Source of the DNA: SIG622 sp045600125
Lineage (GTDB): Bacteria; Bacillota; Clostridia; Oscillospirales; CAG-382
DNA length: 64,000 nucleotides
Direction of reading: 5' to 3'
NCBI GenBank assembly: GCA_045600125.1
Contig: JAZRXH010000109.1
Location: forward strand, 3,703-67,702
Shown here piece by piece: positions 18,071 through 26,609 of the stretch (position 1 is the stretch's first letter; every line of letters begins with the position of its first letter). A program made the translations under genes and the position numbers. A model generated the notes under the pieces. It was given only the letters and a program-made list of their open reading frames with translations, was not told the origin of the DNA and did no database searches.

Positions 18071-19519
18071 ATGGCTGACAAGAAGAAAATCGACAAAATA
18101 ACCTCCCGTGACGTAGACTTTACCCAGTGGTACACCGACATTGTGAAGAACGCCGACCTTGTGGATTACGCAAGCGTCAAGGGCTGCATGATCATCCGTC
18201 CTTACGGCTGGGCGATCTGGGAGAACATTCAGAAGATCCTGGACGGCATGTTCAAGGAAACGGGACACTGCAACGTGTCCATGCCTCTGTTCATTCCGGA
18301 AAGCCTTCTGCAGAGAGAGAAGGATCACGTAGAGGGCTTCGCCCCCGAGGTCGCATGGGTGACCCACGGCGGCAACGAGCCGCTGCAGGAAAGACTCTGC
18401 GTAAGACCGACCTCCGAGACCCTTTTCTGTGAGCATTACGCCAAGATCATCAAGTCCTACCGGGATCTTCCCAAGCTCTACAACCAGTGGTGCAGCGTGG
18501 TAAGATGGGAAAAGACGACCCGTCCGTTCCTCCGCAGCCGTGAGTTCCACTGGCAGGAAGGTCACACCATGCATGCGACCGCCGAAGAGGCGCAGGCAGA
18601 GACGCTGCAGATGCTGAACATCTATGCGGACTTCTGTGAGAAGTACCTCGCCATCCCGGTCATCAAGGGAAGAAAGACCGACAAGGAAAAGTTTGCGGGC
18701 GCTGAGGCGACCTACACCATCGAAGCGCTGATGCACGACGGCCGTGCGCTGCAGTCGGGTACCTCCCACTATTTCGGAGACGGCTTTGCCAAGGCGTTCG
18801 ACATCCAGTATCTCGACAAGGACAACACGCTGAAGTACTGTCACCAGACCTCCTGGGGGATGTCCACGAGAATTATCGGCGGTATCATCATGACCCACGG
18901 CGACGACAACGGTCTCGTGCTTCCTCCGGCGATCGCACCGACGCAGGTAGTCGTTGTTCCGGTACAGCAGCACAAGGAAGGCGTCCTCGACAAGGCGACC
19001 GAGATCTACGAGCTTCTCAAGAAGCAGCTTCGCACCGAGCTTGACGACCGGGATCAGTCCCCCGGATGGAAGTTCGCCGAGCACGAAATGCGGGGTGTAC
19101 CGGTCCGTCTGGAGCTCGGTCCCCGTGATATCGAAAACGGCGAGTGCGTTCTTGTGCGCCGTGACAACGGAGAAAAGATCACGGCGAAGCTGGACGGCAT
19201 TGCCGACACCGTTGCCGCTCTTCTCGACGACATTACAAAGAGCATGTACGAAGCCGCAAAAGCCCGCCGCAACAGCATGACCTACACAGCAAAGGATATG
19301 GACGAACTGAAGGAGATCGCCGCCACGAAGCCCGGCTTCATCAAGACCAAGTGGTGCGGAAGCCTCGAATGCGAGCTTGCCCTCAAAGAACAGGCTGACG
19401 TCACCAGCCGCTGCATGCCCTTCGACGTGGACGAGGTGGGCGACGCCCTCGATACCGACGTTTGCGTCTGCTGCGGCAAGAAGGCCGACAAGACTATCCT
19501 CTGGGGAAAGGCATATTGA
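18071..19519 (+). CDS. proS: Proline--tRNA ligase, short (eukaryote/archaeon-like) type
   Basis: 482 residues with a GAAAGGA site. This is the ProS type 3 architecture, which lacks the bacterial editing insertion. Class II motifs: motif 1 around GWAIWENIQKILD, motif 2 RWEKTTRPFLRSREFHWQEGHT, motif 3 near RIIGGIIMTHGD. The C-terminal zinc-binding-like domain ends in CVCCGKKADKTILWGKAY with a final Tyr, as in this subfamily. The enzyme charges tRNA-Pro. A strong terminator lies at 19628-19662. Confidence 0.96.
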   Translation: MADKKKIDKITSRDVDFTQWYTDIVKNADLVDYASVKGCMIIRPYGWAIWENIQKILDGMFKETGHCNVSMPLFIPESLLQREKDHVEGFAPEVAWVTHGGNEPLQERLCVRPTSETLFCEHYAKIIKSYRDLPKLYNQWCSVVRWEKTTRPFLRSREFHWQEGHTMHATAEEAQAETLQMLNIYADFCEKYLAIPVIKGRKTDKEKFAGAEATYTIEALMHDGRALQSGTSHYFGDGFAKAFDIQYLDKDNTLKYCHQTSWGMSTRIIGGIIMTHGDDNGLVLPPAIAPTQVVVVPVQQHKEGVLDKATEIYELLKKQLRTELDDRDQSPGWKFAEHEMRGVPVRLELGPRDIENGECVLVRRDNGEKITAKLDGIADTVAALLDDITKSMYEAAKARRNSMTYTAKDMDELKEIAATKPGFIKTKWCGSLECELALKEQADVTSRCMPFDVDEVGDALDTDVCVCCGKKADKTILWGKAY

Positions 19520-19583
19520 TTCCACCATCCTATTGCGGAGTTTCCCGCCTTTTTACAAAAGGCTGTCAGCTCTTTACCGATTA

Positions 19584-19611
19584 CACCCTCGCCGCCTTTT
19601 GAAAAGGGCGG
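19584..19611 (-). repeat. Dispersed palindromic repeat, family 2, partial minus-strand copy
   Basis: Read on the minus strand, a CCTTTTCAAAAGG palindrome followed by CGGCGAGGGTG matches the core of the copies at 21215-21279 and 47771-47833. Confidence 0.5.
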
Positions 19612-19627
19612 ATGAAAGCTTTCAAAC

Positions 19628-19664
19628 AAGGCAAGCTCTATGTGGGCTTGCCTTTGCTTTTTTT
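19628..19664 (+). terminator. Intrinsic terminator of proS
   Basis: AAGGCAAGC at 19628-19636 pairs perfectly with GCTTGCCTT at 19646-19654 and is followed by TGCTTTTTTTT. Confidence 0.9.
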
Positions 19665-19767
19665 CGGGAAAGAGGAAACGACTGCCGGCTGCTGCGGCAA
19701 AACGCCCCATCCTCAAGTAACAATGTGTCACCAAGGTAAATATACAATTAAGTTTTTACAAAACGCA

Positions 19768-19796
19768 TTGACATAAAAGAATCTGCCTGCTACAAT
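19768..19796 (+). promoter_or_regulatory. Near-consensus promoter of the structured RNA
   Basis: Perfect TTGACA at 19768-19773 and TACAAT at 19791-19796, 17 bp apart, with TGC directly before the -10. Transcription should start near 19803. Confidence 0.88.
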
Positions 19797-19829
19797 GAAA
19801 ACGGCTTCAAAAGGACGGAGGAGATAACA

Positions 19830-19898
19830 ATGGTTCAGCAGTTATCAAAGGGGCAGGACTCGTGTGGAATGCGGCAGCTGTTATATTCCTCTTTGTGA
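19830..19898 (+). CDS. Candidate 22-residue leader peptide
   Basis: ATG at 19830 with a strong GGAGGAG site 6-9 bases upstream; 22 codons, then TGA at 19896-19898. The peptide (beginning MVQQLSKGQ) is polar and shows no codon run that would name an amino-acid signal. Its codons 5-9 form the left arm of the long-range stem in the surrounding RNA, so translation would free the competing terminator. This could be chance; no homologue is known to me. Confidence 0.35.
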   Translation: MVQQLSKGQDSCGMRQLLYSSL

Positions 19899-19936
19899 AA
19901 AGGCTAAATAAACGAATATAAGCTGTCAAAGCATAA

Positions 19937-19986
19937 CGTGTGAGTCAGCCCCTTTGATCGGAAGGGCTTGGTTCGCACGCTTTTTT
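19937..19986 (+). terminator. Intrinsic terminator of the structured RNA
   Basis: Fifteen base pairs with three G-U wobbles and one bulge, between 19937-19951 and 19964-19979, followed by C and six T residues. The left arm overlaps the right arms of the rod-like fold, so the two structures compete. Confidence 0.82.
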
Positions 19987-20025
19987 ATAAAAAAAGACAA
20001 CTTGTAAAAAATAAACGTTACTTCA

Positions 20026-20054
20026 TTGTTTTTGGCTATGCTGGCGAATATGAT
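20026..20054 (+). promoter_or_regulatory. Promoter of the stalk-domain protein gene
   Basis: TTGTTT at 20026-20031 and TATGAT at 20049-20054, 17 bp apart. It lies downstream of the RNA terminator, so the next gene can be expressed independently. Confidence 0.6.
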
Positions 20055-20126
20055 GAATGGTTTCACGGAAAAACAGATACAGAATTTCGACAGTAAGCTA
20101 AGTAGTAAGGGAGAAATGTATTTGTT

Positions 20127-21041
20127 ATGAAGAAGACCGTACTGTTAATTTTAAGCATTCTGTTTTGTCTCTGTCTTCCTTCCTTTGCATCCGCAGAGTC
20201 CCGAACCGTCGATGTGTCGATACCGACCTTCGCCGTGACGGTGAACGGAGTTGAATACGACAGCCGCTGCAGCGAATACCCGTTTTTTCTGTGCAACGAT
20301 ATTACCTATATGCCAATGACATACGATTTTTCAACATTTATGGGGCTGAAAATTACGTTTGACACGGGTACAAATGCACAATATCATCCGGGAGAAATGA
20401 TCCTGCATATCGGGAACGGCAAAAGGACAGCTTCGGAATTAGGTCAATATCTGAAAGAAGAAGAAAACAAGACTTCTTACAAGGCCGTGATCCCGGATTA
20501 CCATACGTACATTGCATTTGAGGAAAACGAATATGACAACAGCTCTCCGTATCCGATCATAAGCTATAACGGCGTTACGTATCTTCCGCTGACATGGGAC
20601 AACGTGCATACGTTACTTGATTGGGACTATTCTTTCGATCCCGACAAGGGTCTTGTGATAAACAGTACCGAAGCCGTAAGACCCATCGGTCTTGACAAAA
20701 GACTCTTTAACAGAATGGGGACAAGCACAAGCGAGTACGTTTTCGGAAGAAACTGTTACGTGGAATATGACGTATATCTTTATTATTCCGGAAGGATCTT
20801 CCGGGTGACCGCCGATGGCGAAAAGGACTATCACCTGATGGAGCCGCTGAAGGGAAAAATAAACTATTTTAACCGCATGATCAATGAAAACGGCGCAGTT
20901 GTCCAATCGACGATCCCTCCAAAACTAAACGGCAGTGTCCTTGAGATCGTATGTGCGGAAACGGATTTTGACCGTGCGACCGTTCTTGTTACCATAGATC
21001 TGGAAAGCGGAGAAATCTTAAGCACCGAAGTTTTGAAATAA
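20127..21041 (+). CDS. Secreted stalk-domain (copper amine oxidase N-terminal-like) protein
   Basis: 304 residues with a signal peptide (about 1-23, ending ASA). Two copies of the short beta motif found in 'stalk'/CuAO N-terminal domains are seen: VTVNGVEYDS followed by NDITYMPMTYDFSTFMGLKI, and IISYNGVTYLPLTWDNVHTLLDWDYSF. The remainder is a beta-rich domain that I do not recognise (residues about 200-304). The stalk domain is a surface module of Firmicutes, often fused to enzymes, but no catalytic motif is visible here. AAGGGAG lies about 13 bases before the start, a longish spacing. The base composition is more AT-rich than the flanking housekeeping genes, suggesting an accessory origin. 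Confidence 0.7.
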   Translation: MKKTVLLILSILFCLCLPSFASAESRTVDVSIPTFAVTVNGVEYDSRCSEYPFFLCNDITYMPMTYDFSTFMGLKITFDTGTNAQYHPGEMILHIGNGKRTASELGQYLKEEENKTSYKAVIPDYHTYIAFEENEYDNSSPYPIISYNGVTYLPLTWDNVHTLLDWDYSFDPDKGLVINSTEAVRPIGLDKRLFNRMGTSTSEYVFGRNCYVEYDVYLYYSGRIFRVTADGEKDYHLMEPLKGKINYFNRMINENGAVVQSTIPPKLNGSVLEIVCAETDFDRATVLVTIDLESGEILSTEVLK

Positions 21042-21052
21042 ATACAAAAGAA

Positions 21053-21085
21053 CCGTGGCAGTCCGGCAGGATCGCCACGGTATTT
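21053..21085 (+). terminator. Weak hairpin after the stalk-domain gene
   Basis: CCGTGGC at 21053-21059 pairs with GCCACGG at 21074-21080; the T-tract is poor (TATTTCC). Confidence 0.45.
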
Positions 21086-21117
21086 CCGTCGAATTATGAT
21101 GCGTCGGGTTTCCCCGC

Positions 21118-21156
21118 CTCTGTTGCGGCACTGCTTTCCTGCCGCAGCAGACAGTA
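21118..21156 (+). repeat. Dispersed palindromic repeat, family 1, copy a
   Basis: CTGTTGCGGC (21120-21129) and GCCGCAGCAG (21141-21150) form an imperfect palindrome followed by ACAGTA. It is nearly identical to 54087-54124 and related to 47701-47740. Confidence 0.7.
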
Positions 21157-21179
21157 GGCAACAACCGTTCAGCCCCCGA

Positions 21180-21213
21180 AAAACACCGGGGCAGTCCGTA
21201 TGGACTGCCCCGG
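21180..21213 (-). terminator. Perfect 12-bp terminator hairpin of the MATE gene
   Basis: Perfect 12-bp arms at 21186-21197 and 21202-21213 around a GTAT loop. On the minus strand the stem is followed by TGTTTTTCG, so it ends the leftward MATE transcript. Confidence 0.85.
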
Positions 21214-21214
21214 A

Positions 21215-21279
21215 GTAAAAGTTTTCGCCCAGTCTTTTTCAAAAGGCTGGCGATGGGGTTTGGGGGTGAACAGCCCCCA
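21215..21279 (+). repeat. Dispersed palindromic repeat, family 2, copy a
   Basis: An AAAAGTTTTCGCCC segment, then a CTTTTTCAAAAGG palindrome, then a GGGGG...CCCCC hairpin. The same order of parts is found at 47771-47833. Confidence 0.65.
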
Positions 21280-21284
21280 AAAAA

Positions 21285-22655
21285 TCAGAAATCTCTCGTT
21301 ACATTTTTCAGCCACTTTTTGCTCTTGTAGCGCCAATACACGAAGGGGAATTTGATGGCCTCGTCGCTGACGAGGATAAAATACACGATGATAACGGGAA
21401 ATTTCAGCACGAAGGCGGCGATGGCGCCGAAGAGGATAGCAATGCACCAGAGACCTCCGCAGTCAAGAACGAGTCCGACCTTTGTGTCGCCGCCCGAGCG
21501 GAAGATGGCCACGATACCGGTACAGTTCAGACTGGAGAACAGGACGTAATACGCCATGACCATAAGCATCCTCGAAAGGTAGATCTCCGAGGTCTCGCCA
21601 AGCACCATAAAGTCAAGCACAAACGGCGATACCGCAAGGATCATGGCGGAGCCGCAAAGCCCGAGAACGAACGACATGACAAGGAAACGCTTTGAGAGGA
21701 TCTCGGCATACTCCTTTTTCCCCTCTCCGATGGTCTTTCCGAGAACGATGGCGGTCGCATTGGCAATACCGAAGGAAATGACCATGGCGAGCTGACGCAC
21801 CACCTGCGCCACGGAATTCGCCGCTACGGCATCCTGACCGAGATGACCGATGATGGCATTGATGACCGATACGCCGCTTCCCCACAGAAGCTCGTTGGCG
21901 GTGACGGGCAGCGCATAGCTGAAAAAGTCGTGAAGAAGGACCTTGCCGGAGCCTCCGAAGAGATACTTCGGACGCAGACGCACCTCCCGGTTCACGAAGA
22001 GGGCGTACACGACGACGATGAAAAATTCCACATATCTTGCAATGGCGGTGGCAACGGCGGCGCCCACAACGCCGAGAGCCGGCGCTCCGAATGTACCGAA
22101 GATAAATACGTAGTTAAAGAATACGTTGGTGACAAGCGAAACGAGGTATACCACCGTGGAGATCTTCACCCGTTCCACACTGCGCATCAGGTTCAGATAC
22201 ACCGCCGTAACGGCAGAGGGAATGTAGGCGGTCGCTACGATACGCATGTACTTTGCGCCCATTTTGATGACGTCCGGCTCGGGACTGTACAGGTGCATGA
22301 TCTGTTCGGGGAAGAACAGTGCCGCAAGGGTAAAGACCACCGAAACGGCAAGTCCCAGACGCATGGCGATGCCGAGTATTTTTTCAATGGTCGGAATGTC
22401 CCGCTTCCCCCAATACTGGGCGGTGAGGACGGCGGCGCCGGAGGTGAGACCGAAGAAGAACAGCGTCATAATGAAGTTCACGTTGCCCGCAAGGGATGCG
22501 GCGGAGATCTCAAGCTCTCCCACCTTGCCGAGCATGACCACGTCCGCCGCCTGCACACCGGTGTTGATGAGGTTCTGGATCGCCATGGGGATGACCAGGG
22601 CAAGGACGTTTTTATAAAAGCTCCGTTTCTCCTCGGCGCTTCCGATTTCGTACAT
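21285..22655 (-). CDS. MATE family efflux transporter
   Basis: 456 residues. The start at 22655 is preferred over an ATG three codons earlier because GGAAAGGA is then spaced 9-10 bases away. Twelve hydrophobic helices are arranged as two six-helix halves. The first half opens LALVIPMAIQNLINTGVQAADVVMLGKVGE, the MatE signature (PMxxxNLxNTGVxxxDxxMxG), and the second half opens FFSYALPVTANELLWGSGVSVINAIIGHLG. Members export cationic compounds by sodium or proton antiport; the substrate is unknown. The perfect hairpin at 21186-21213 ends its transcript. Confidence 0.93.
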   Translation of the reverse strand: MYEIGSAEEKRSFYKNVLALVIPMAIQNLINTGVQAADVVMLGKVGELEISAASLAGNVNFIMTLFFFGLTSGAAVLTAQYWGKRDIPTIEKILGIAMRLGLAVSVVFTLAALFFPEQIMHLYSPEPDVIKMGAKYMRIVATAYIPSAVTAVYLNLMRSVERVKISTVVYLVSLVTNVFFNYVFIFGTFGAPALGVVGAAVATAIARYVEFFIVVVYALFVNREVRLRPKYLFGGSGKVLLHDFFSYALPVTANELLWGSGVSVINAIIGHLGQDAVAANSVAQVVRQLAMVISFGIANATAIVLGKTIGEGKKEYAEILSKRFLVMSFVLGLCGSAMILAVSPFVLDFMVLGETSEIYLSRMLMVMAYYVLFSSLNCTGIVAIFRSGGDTKVGLVLDCGGLWCIAILFGAIAAFVLKFPVIIVYFILVSDEAIKFPFVYWRYKSKKWLKNVTRDF

Positions 22656-22693
22656 TCGTATCATTCCTTTCCGGAAATAGGGTAATAAAAAGT

Positions 22694-22734
22694 CAAATCT
22701 GCCGAAGCACCTTTCGTCACCGTGCTCCGGCAGA
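22694..22734 (-). terminator. Intrinsic terminator of the clostripain-like gene
   Basis: Thirteen-base arms, 22698-22710 with 22722-22734, one mismatch, followed on the minus strand by a T-rich tract (TTTGACTTTTTA). It separates this gene from the MATE gene. Confidence 0.82.
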
Positions 22735-22817
22735 CTTTTTGCTTATTTGATTGAAATAGATTTCCCGAAAGAGGGACGGAAAACGGCAGACGGTGAAGGA
22801 CGTGCCGTGTCCGTCTT

Positions 22818-25040
22818 TTATTCGTACCGGTATCTTTCGATGGCGGTGTCCTTTCCGGCGATAAAATCATCATACAGCTGAAGCCATATGGTATTATCGT
22901 CCTCGTTCACACGCAGCACGACACGGTCGGAATAGGCTTTCTTTCCGTGTACGTCCACCATCTCAAAGTCGATATCGTAGCAGGCGTCGGGAAGAGTCGT
23001 ATAGATATTGAAGTCGGTGTATGCCTCGGAATACCGGAATTCGTTCTCCGGGACGTACATGAACCTCCAGTTGTCATTGCTCGTGGGGTCGCTGTTGACG
23101 GCATAGATGGGATTGATGACGTCGCCGTTTTTCAGCACGTGCAGATTCTTATCCGCCATGCCGCTTTCGTCGATGCCTTCCCGGGCGCCGATGATATGCC
23201 AGTCGTATTCGGTCTGCTTTCCGCCGCCGGGGAGGATCGTGACGATCTTCTCGTTCACCGCCTGCAGGTTGCTCGGGCTCCCGTTCAGAAGGATCGGGAT
23301 GCTGTACAGCGTGTAGGTATCGGTATGGCAGACGATCTCGGTATAGACCGCCCGGTTATCGAGGGAAGCCACGTAGCCGCCGAAGCGGGAGGTAAAGCTT
23401 CCGTTTTCCCAGTCGCTGGTCATAAGGTCGCTTTCGCCCCATGCAAGCACGTTCAGCTTTTCATCCTCGTCCACGGTCAGCTGTCTTACACGGAGACGCA
23501 CGTCCCGGACAGAGGAAAGAAGTTCATCGGAAATATGGAGCACCGGGAAGCCGTAGTCGTCGAAGGTGACCGAGGTCTCGGCTTCGATATCAAAGTCCTC
23601 TACGCCCGGGATCCTTGCAAGATCGTCGGCGTTCATGCCGAGATTGGTCACGAACTGCTTGCCGGATTCGCTGAGGTTTCCGGTGATGCCGTAGGCATAG
23701 AAATACTTGAAGGCGTCGCTGGCGCCGACGCCGGTAAAGGCGTTAAAGTTCCTGATATCGGCGTTATAGGAATAGAAGCAGCTGAGACCCGTTGCCTCGG
23801 TACGGTAGGGACCGTTGACCTTATAGACCACGCAGTCGTCCAGTGTATCCAGAAGCTTTTTCGAGTTGTTCGGGAGCATGGTGGCAAGGTTGCGGGCAAG
23901 GTGACCGAGGTCGGTCATGTTCGTATAGCCCTGCTCGGGCGTATTGCCGCCGTAGCTTTCGGTACGGGTCGCCTCTCTGCCGAACGCCGCCATGAAGCCG
24001 GGAGTATCGAGGGCGGCGACAAGCGCCTCTTTCCCGAGAGCGTCGTAAACCTCCACAAGCCCCGGGATCTTCGAGAGGTCTGTCACGGCAAGGGTAATCT
24101 CCTCGTGGGTGCCTCTGCTTTCACAGTCGGCATAATAGGAGTCGCAGATGGCTTTGCCGAGCTCCTCACCGCCGATATCGCTGTTTTCCGAAAGAGCGCC
24201 GAGCCAGCCGGTGTAGTACCAGCCGTTTCCGGGCTCCAGCTCCTCCGAGGCTACGAGGTACTTGCCCATGGTGCGAAGCCTTGACGCCACGTCCACGGTG
24301 GACATCAGGCAGGCGTCGAAGCCGATGATCTCAAAGGGAGGCTCGGCATCCGGGGTGACCGAGGTCCCGAAGGTACTTTCAAAGGCGTTTCCGATTTCGT
24401 CGATCTTGAGGGCGTCGAGGAAGTGGGTCTCATCGAACATGGCGCCGGCAACGCTTCCGCCGCCGTGGTTCCAGAAGAGCATCATTTTCTTTTCGGCGTC
24501 GCAGTTATCCCGGCAGAAGCCGAGGAAGTCCGCCAGAGTCGCTTCATCGCCCATGCTGGCGTCGGGAAGCTCTTCCACAAGGTGCAGTCCCTCCGAGTCG
24601 AGAACGTGCCGCTGGATCACGCCGCTTTTTATGCGGGGATCGTGCCACGTCCGGGCACCGCCGGTCTCGAGGATGATCACCACGTCCTCCGGGATATTCG
24701 CCTTTGCCGCCTCGGCAAGGTCTTCGGCAGCACAGCCGTAAAGACTTTCCAGATTACTGCCGCACATATACCAGTAGATTGCCCACTTCTTGCCGGAGAC
24801 GGGAAGAAGCGACGGATCGGGCTTTATGTCGAGTTTTTCTTCGGCGTCCGCAATTCCGGACTGTCCGGAATCTCCGGCGTCCTCACCGTCCCGTCCGGCG
24901 CCCGTATTCAAAACGGTACCGTTCTCGGTATTGTCGGGAAGAGCGGGATCCTTTCCGCTTTCACAGGAAGAAAAGACGAAAAGGGCGCAGAGAAGAAGGG
25001 GAAGAAGTCGGAATGCGTTCTTTGTTCGTCTGCCGTTCAT
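22818..25040 (-). CDS. Clostripain-family (C11) cysteine peptidase lipoprotein
   Basis: 740 residues with AGGAGAA upstream. A lipoprotein signal ends at Cys26 (FVFSSC) and is followed by a Gly/Asp-rich spacer to about residue 75. The C11 domain follows: WAIYWYMCGSNLES opens the caspase-like fold, His192 is in FWNHGGG and Cys244 in GFDACLMS, the catalytic dyad context of clostripain. The C-terminal third (about 480-740) is beta-rich and unassigned. Clostripain relatives cleave after Arg or Lys and are often self-activated; here the protein would be tethered to the outer face of the membrane. It is 57 bp downstream of the transglutaminase-like lipoprotein gene and probably co-transcribed with it. 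Confidence 0.92.
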   Translation of the reverse strand: MNGRRTKNAFRLLPLLLCALFVFSSCESGKDPALPDNTENGTVLNTGAGRDGEDAGDSGQSGIADAEEKLDIKPDPSLLPVSGKKWAIYWYMCGSNLESLYGCAAEDLAEAAKANIPEDVVIILETGGARTWHDPRIKSGVIQRHVLDSEGLHLVEELPDASMGDEATLADFLGFCRDNCDAEKKMMLFWNHGGGSVAGAMFDETHFLDALKIDEIGNAFESTFGTSVTPDAEPPFEIIGFDACLMSTVDVASRLRTMGKYLVASEELEPGNGWYYTGWLGALSENSDIGGEELGKAICDSYYADCESRGTHEEITLAVTDLSKIPGLVEVYDALGKEALVAALDTPGFMAAFGREATRTESYGGNTPEQGYTNMTDLGHLARNLATMLPNNSKKLLDTLDDCVVYKVNGPYRTEATGLSCFYSYNADIRNFNAFTGVGASDAFKYFYAYGITGNLSESGKQFVTNLGMNADDLARIPGVEDFDIEAETSVTFDDYGFPVLHISDELLSSVRDVRLRVRQLTVDEDEKLNVLAWGESDLMTSDWENGSFTSRFGGYVASLDNRAVYTEIVCHTDTYTLYSIPILLNGSPSNLQAVNEKIVTILPGGGKQTEYDWHIIGAREGIDESGMADKNLHVLKNGDVINPIYAVNSDPTSNDNWRFMYVPENEFRYSEAYTDFNIYTTLPDACYDIDFEMVDVHGKKAYSDRVVLRVNEDDNTIWLQLYDDFIAGKDTAIERYRYE

Positions 25041-25097
25041 GGTGCGCTTTTCTCCTTTCCGCCATAGGCGTTACAAGCCTTGATCATGCAGGATCTG

Positions 25098-26255
25098 TCA
25101 GCCGAGGAAGGGGTTATCGGCGATCTCGGTCTCTGCCGGGACTTCCGGGACGGGCTCGAGGAATACGGTGTCGGTACCGGCGCTTCCCTCGGGAAGGATA
25201 CCGGAGTACGCCGCAAAATCCGTGCCGAAGAGGCTGCCGCCGAAGGCGTTGGCGAAGTTGTCCGCCGTACCGGTGGCGGCGGGAAGTCCGTCGGAGGGAG
25301 CGGTGCGGGCGTGGGAAGCGGCGATGGCTTCATCGGTGGTATTGAAGTAGTCGTAGCAGAAGCTGCCGGGCTGTGCGCCGAGGGGATCGTCCCAGGTCAC
25401 GTCCATGGCGTAGAATTCGCCGTCCAGCTCCACGATGTTCCATGCGTGGCTGCCGCTGCCGGCTTCGCTGCTGGAAATACCGAGGATATAGGCACAGCGG
25501 ATACCCATCTTCTGCATCATGTACTGGAAGGCTCTCGAGTAACCGGCACAGACGCACTTTCTGTCCACAACAGCGCCGTAGGCGGTCTGCCCGTGAGGCA
25601 TATCGTAGGTATAGTCTACCGTATCAACGAGAAAATCGTGGGCGTACTTGGCACGGGAAACGTCGTCGGGAAGGCTCCACATATCGGCGAGCGCCTTGAC
25701 AAGTGCCGCATCGAACGCCGCCTTGTTTGCCGGGATATCGGCGGCAAGGTCGTTGTAGTCGGGCTTTATCTTCGTGATGCAGCCGTACTGGTTATAGCTG
25801 TATCTTACGCCGCCGTTCCACCAGAAGAAGTCGGGGCTGTCATAGAACACCGCTCTGTACAGATCGCGGAAGGCTTCCTTCGGAACGACCGCCTCCACGG
25901 GGATCTCGGTCTTTCCCTCGGCAATGCCGGCACGGAGCATATCGTAGACTTTCTTATATTCCTCGGGAAGAAGATCACGGTAGAAGTAAGCGTCGCCCCG
26001 GAGAGCCGTGCCGTCCAGTTTTGTCAGCACGTTCTGGAAAATCGGTCCTTCAAAGCGGTGAACCTCCGTTTCCGTGTCCGGCTCCCCCTCTTCCAGAAAC
26101 TCGGTATCGAGTCCGACGCCTCTTTCAAAGCCGCCGACGCTTATGGTACCCTCCGTTTTGCCGCCGTTCCCGGAATGTTCGGTACAGCCGCAAAGTCCGG
26201 CGGCAAGGGACGCCGCCACAAGGAGAGCGATGAGCTTCGTTCTGGTGTTTTTCAT
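25098..26255 (-). CDS. Transglutaminase-like lipoprotein
   Basis: 385 residues from the ATG at 26255 (GAAAGGAAAG upstream); the longer in-frame extension has no ribosome binding site. A lipoprotein signal ends near Cys24 (GLCGC). The transglutaminase-like core has a Cys236 nucleophile (RKCVCAGYSRAFQ), His270 (GSHAWNIV) and Asp285 (AMDVTWDDP), the Cys-His-Asp order of that fold. Bacterial secreted members act as proteases or amidases more often than as cross-linkers. The C-terminal 60 residues are Pro/Glu/Ala-rich. It is transcribed with the C11 peptidase lipoprotein, which suggests a paired extracytoplasmic proteolytic role; that is inference. Confidence 0.88.
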   Translation of the reverse strand: MKNTRTKLIALLVAASLAAGLCGCTEHSGNGGKTEGTISVGGFERGVGLDTEFLEEGEPDTETEVHRFEGPIFQNVLTKLDGTALRGDAYFYRDLLPEEYKKVYDMLRAGIAEGKTEIPVEAVVPKEAFRDLYRAVFYDSPDFFWWNGGVRYSYNQYGCITKIKPDYNDLAADIPANKAAFDAALVKALADMWSLPDDVSRAKYAHDFLVDTVDYTYDMPHGQTAYGAVVDRKCVCAGYSRAFQYMMQKMGIRCAYILGISSSEAGSGSHAWNIVELDGEFYAMDVTWDDPLGAQPGSFCYDYFNTTDEAIAASHARTAPSDGLPAATGTADNFANAFGGSLFGTDFAAYSGILPEGSAGTDTVFLEPVPEVPAETEIADNPFLG

Positions 26256-26540
26256 ATTCTTTCTTTCCTTTCTCGGTTCTCTGACCTTTGTCTTTCCGTT
26301 TTCCGTTCCGCTTTTATGCGGAGAAAACGGGGCTTCGGTGCTTTTCATCTGCCGTTCTTTACGGGAAATACCGTTCCGACGGCAAAATACACCTATACAG
26401 ACGTATTATACAAAATAAATGTGCCTTTGTCAACGGCATTTTCGATATGTTTCCATTCTGTTCTAAATATGTTTTACGCTGTGTCAATATCTGACCGCCC
26501 TTTTTCTTTGTCTTCTCTTTCCTCTTCTGCGCCGGGAAGC

Positions 26541-26570
26541 AAAAGAAAAAGCGGCAGGACTTCCCGCCGC
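26541..26570 (-). terminator. Intrinsic terminator of dapA
   Basis: GCGGC at 26551-26555 pairs with GCCGC at 26566-26570, extended by an inner GG/CC pair, followed on the minus strand by TTTTTCTTTT. Confidence 0.78.
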
Positions 26571-26609
26571 AAAAAGGCAATGCCGCATCTTTTCTTTCAG
26601 AGTCTGAAG

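Larger units (their letters stand above)
19803..19986 (+). ncRNA. Uncharacterised structured RNA or attenuator leader
   Basis: About 185 nt between a strong promoter and a strong terminator. A rod-like fold is visible: 11 bp (19844-19854 with 19948-19958), 5 bp (19857-19861 with 19942-19946), 4 bp (19869-19872 with 19931-19934), 7 bp (19873-19879 with 19921-19927, one G-U) and 7 bp (19882-19888 with 19914-19920). A mutually exclusive terminator hairpin uses 19937-19951 with 19964-19979. The 5' part carries a ribosome binding site and a 22-codon frame (19830-19898) whose codons cover the left arm of the rod. This is either a transcription attenuator with a leader peptide or a stand-alone small RNA. 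I recognise no known family; a 6S-like RNA was considered but not shown. Confidence 0.6.
19520..20126 (+). other. 600-bp intergenic region containing a terminator, a repeat and a structured RNA
   Basis: From left to right it holds a minus-oriented copy of a short palindromic repeat (19584-19611), the proS terminator (19628-19662), a promoter and structured RNA (19768-19986) and the promoter of the next gene (20026-20054). Each is listed separately. Confidence 0.7.
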
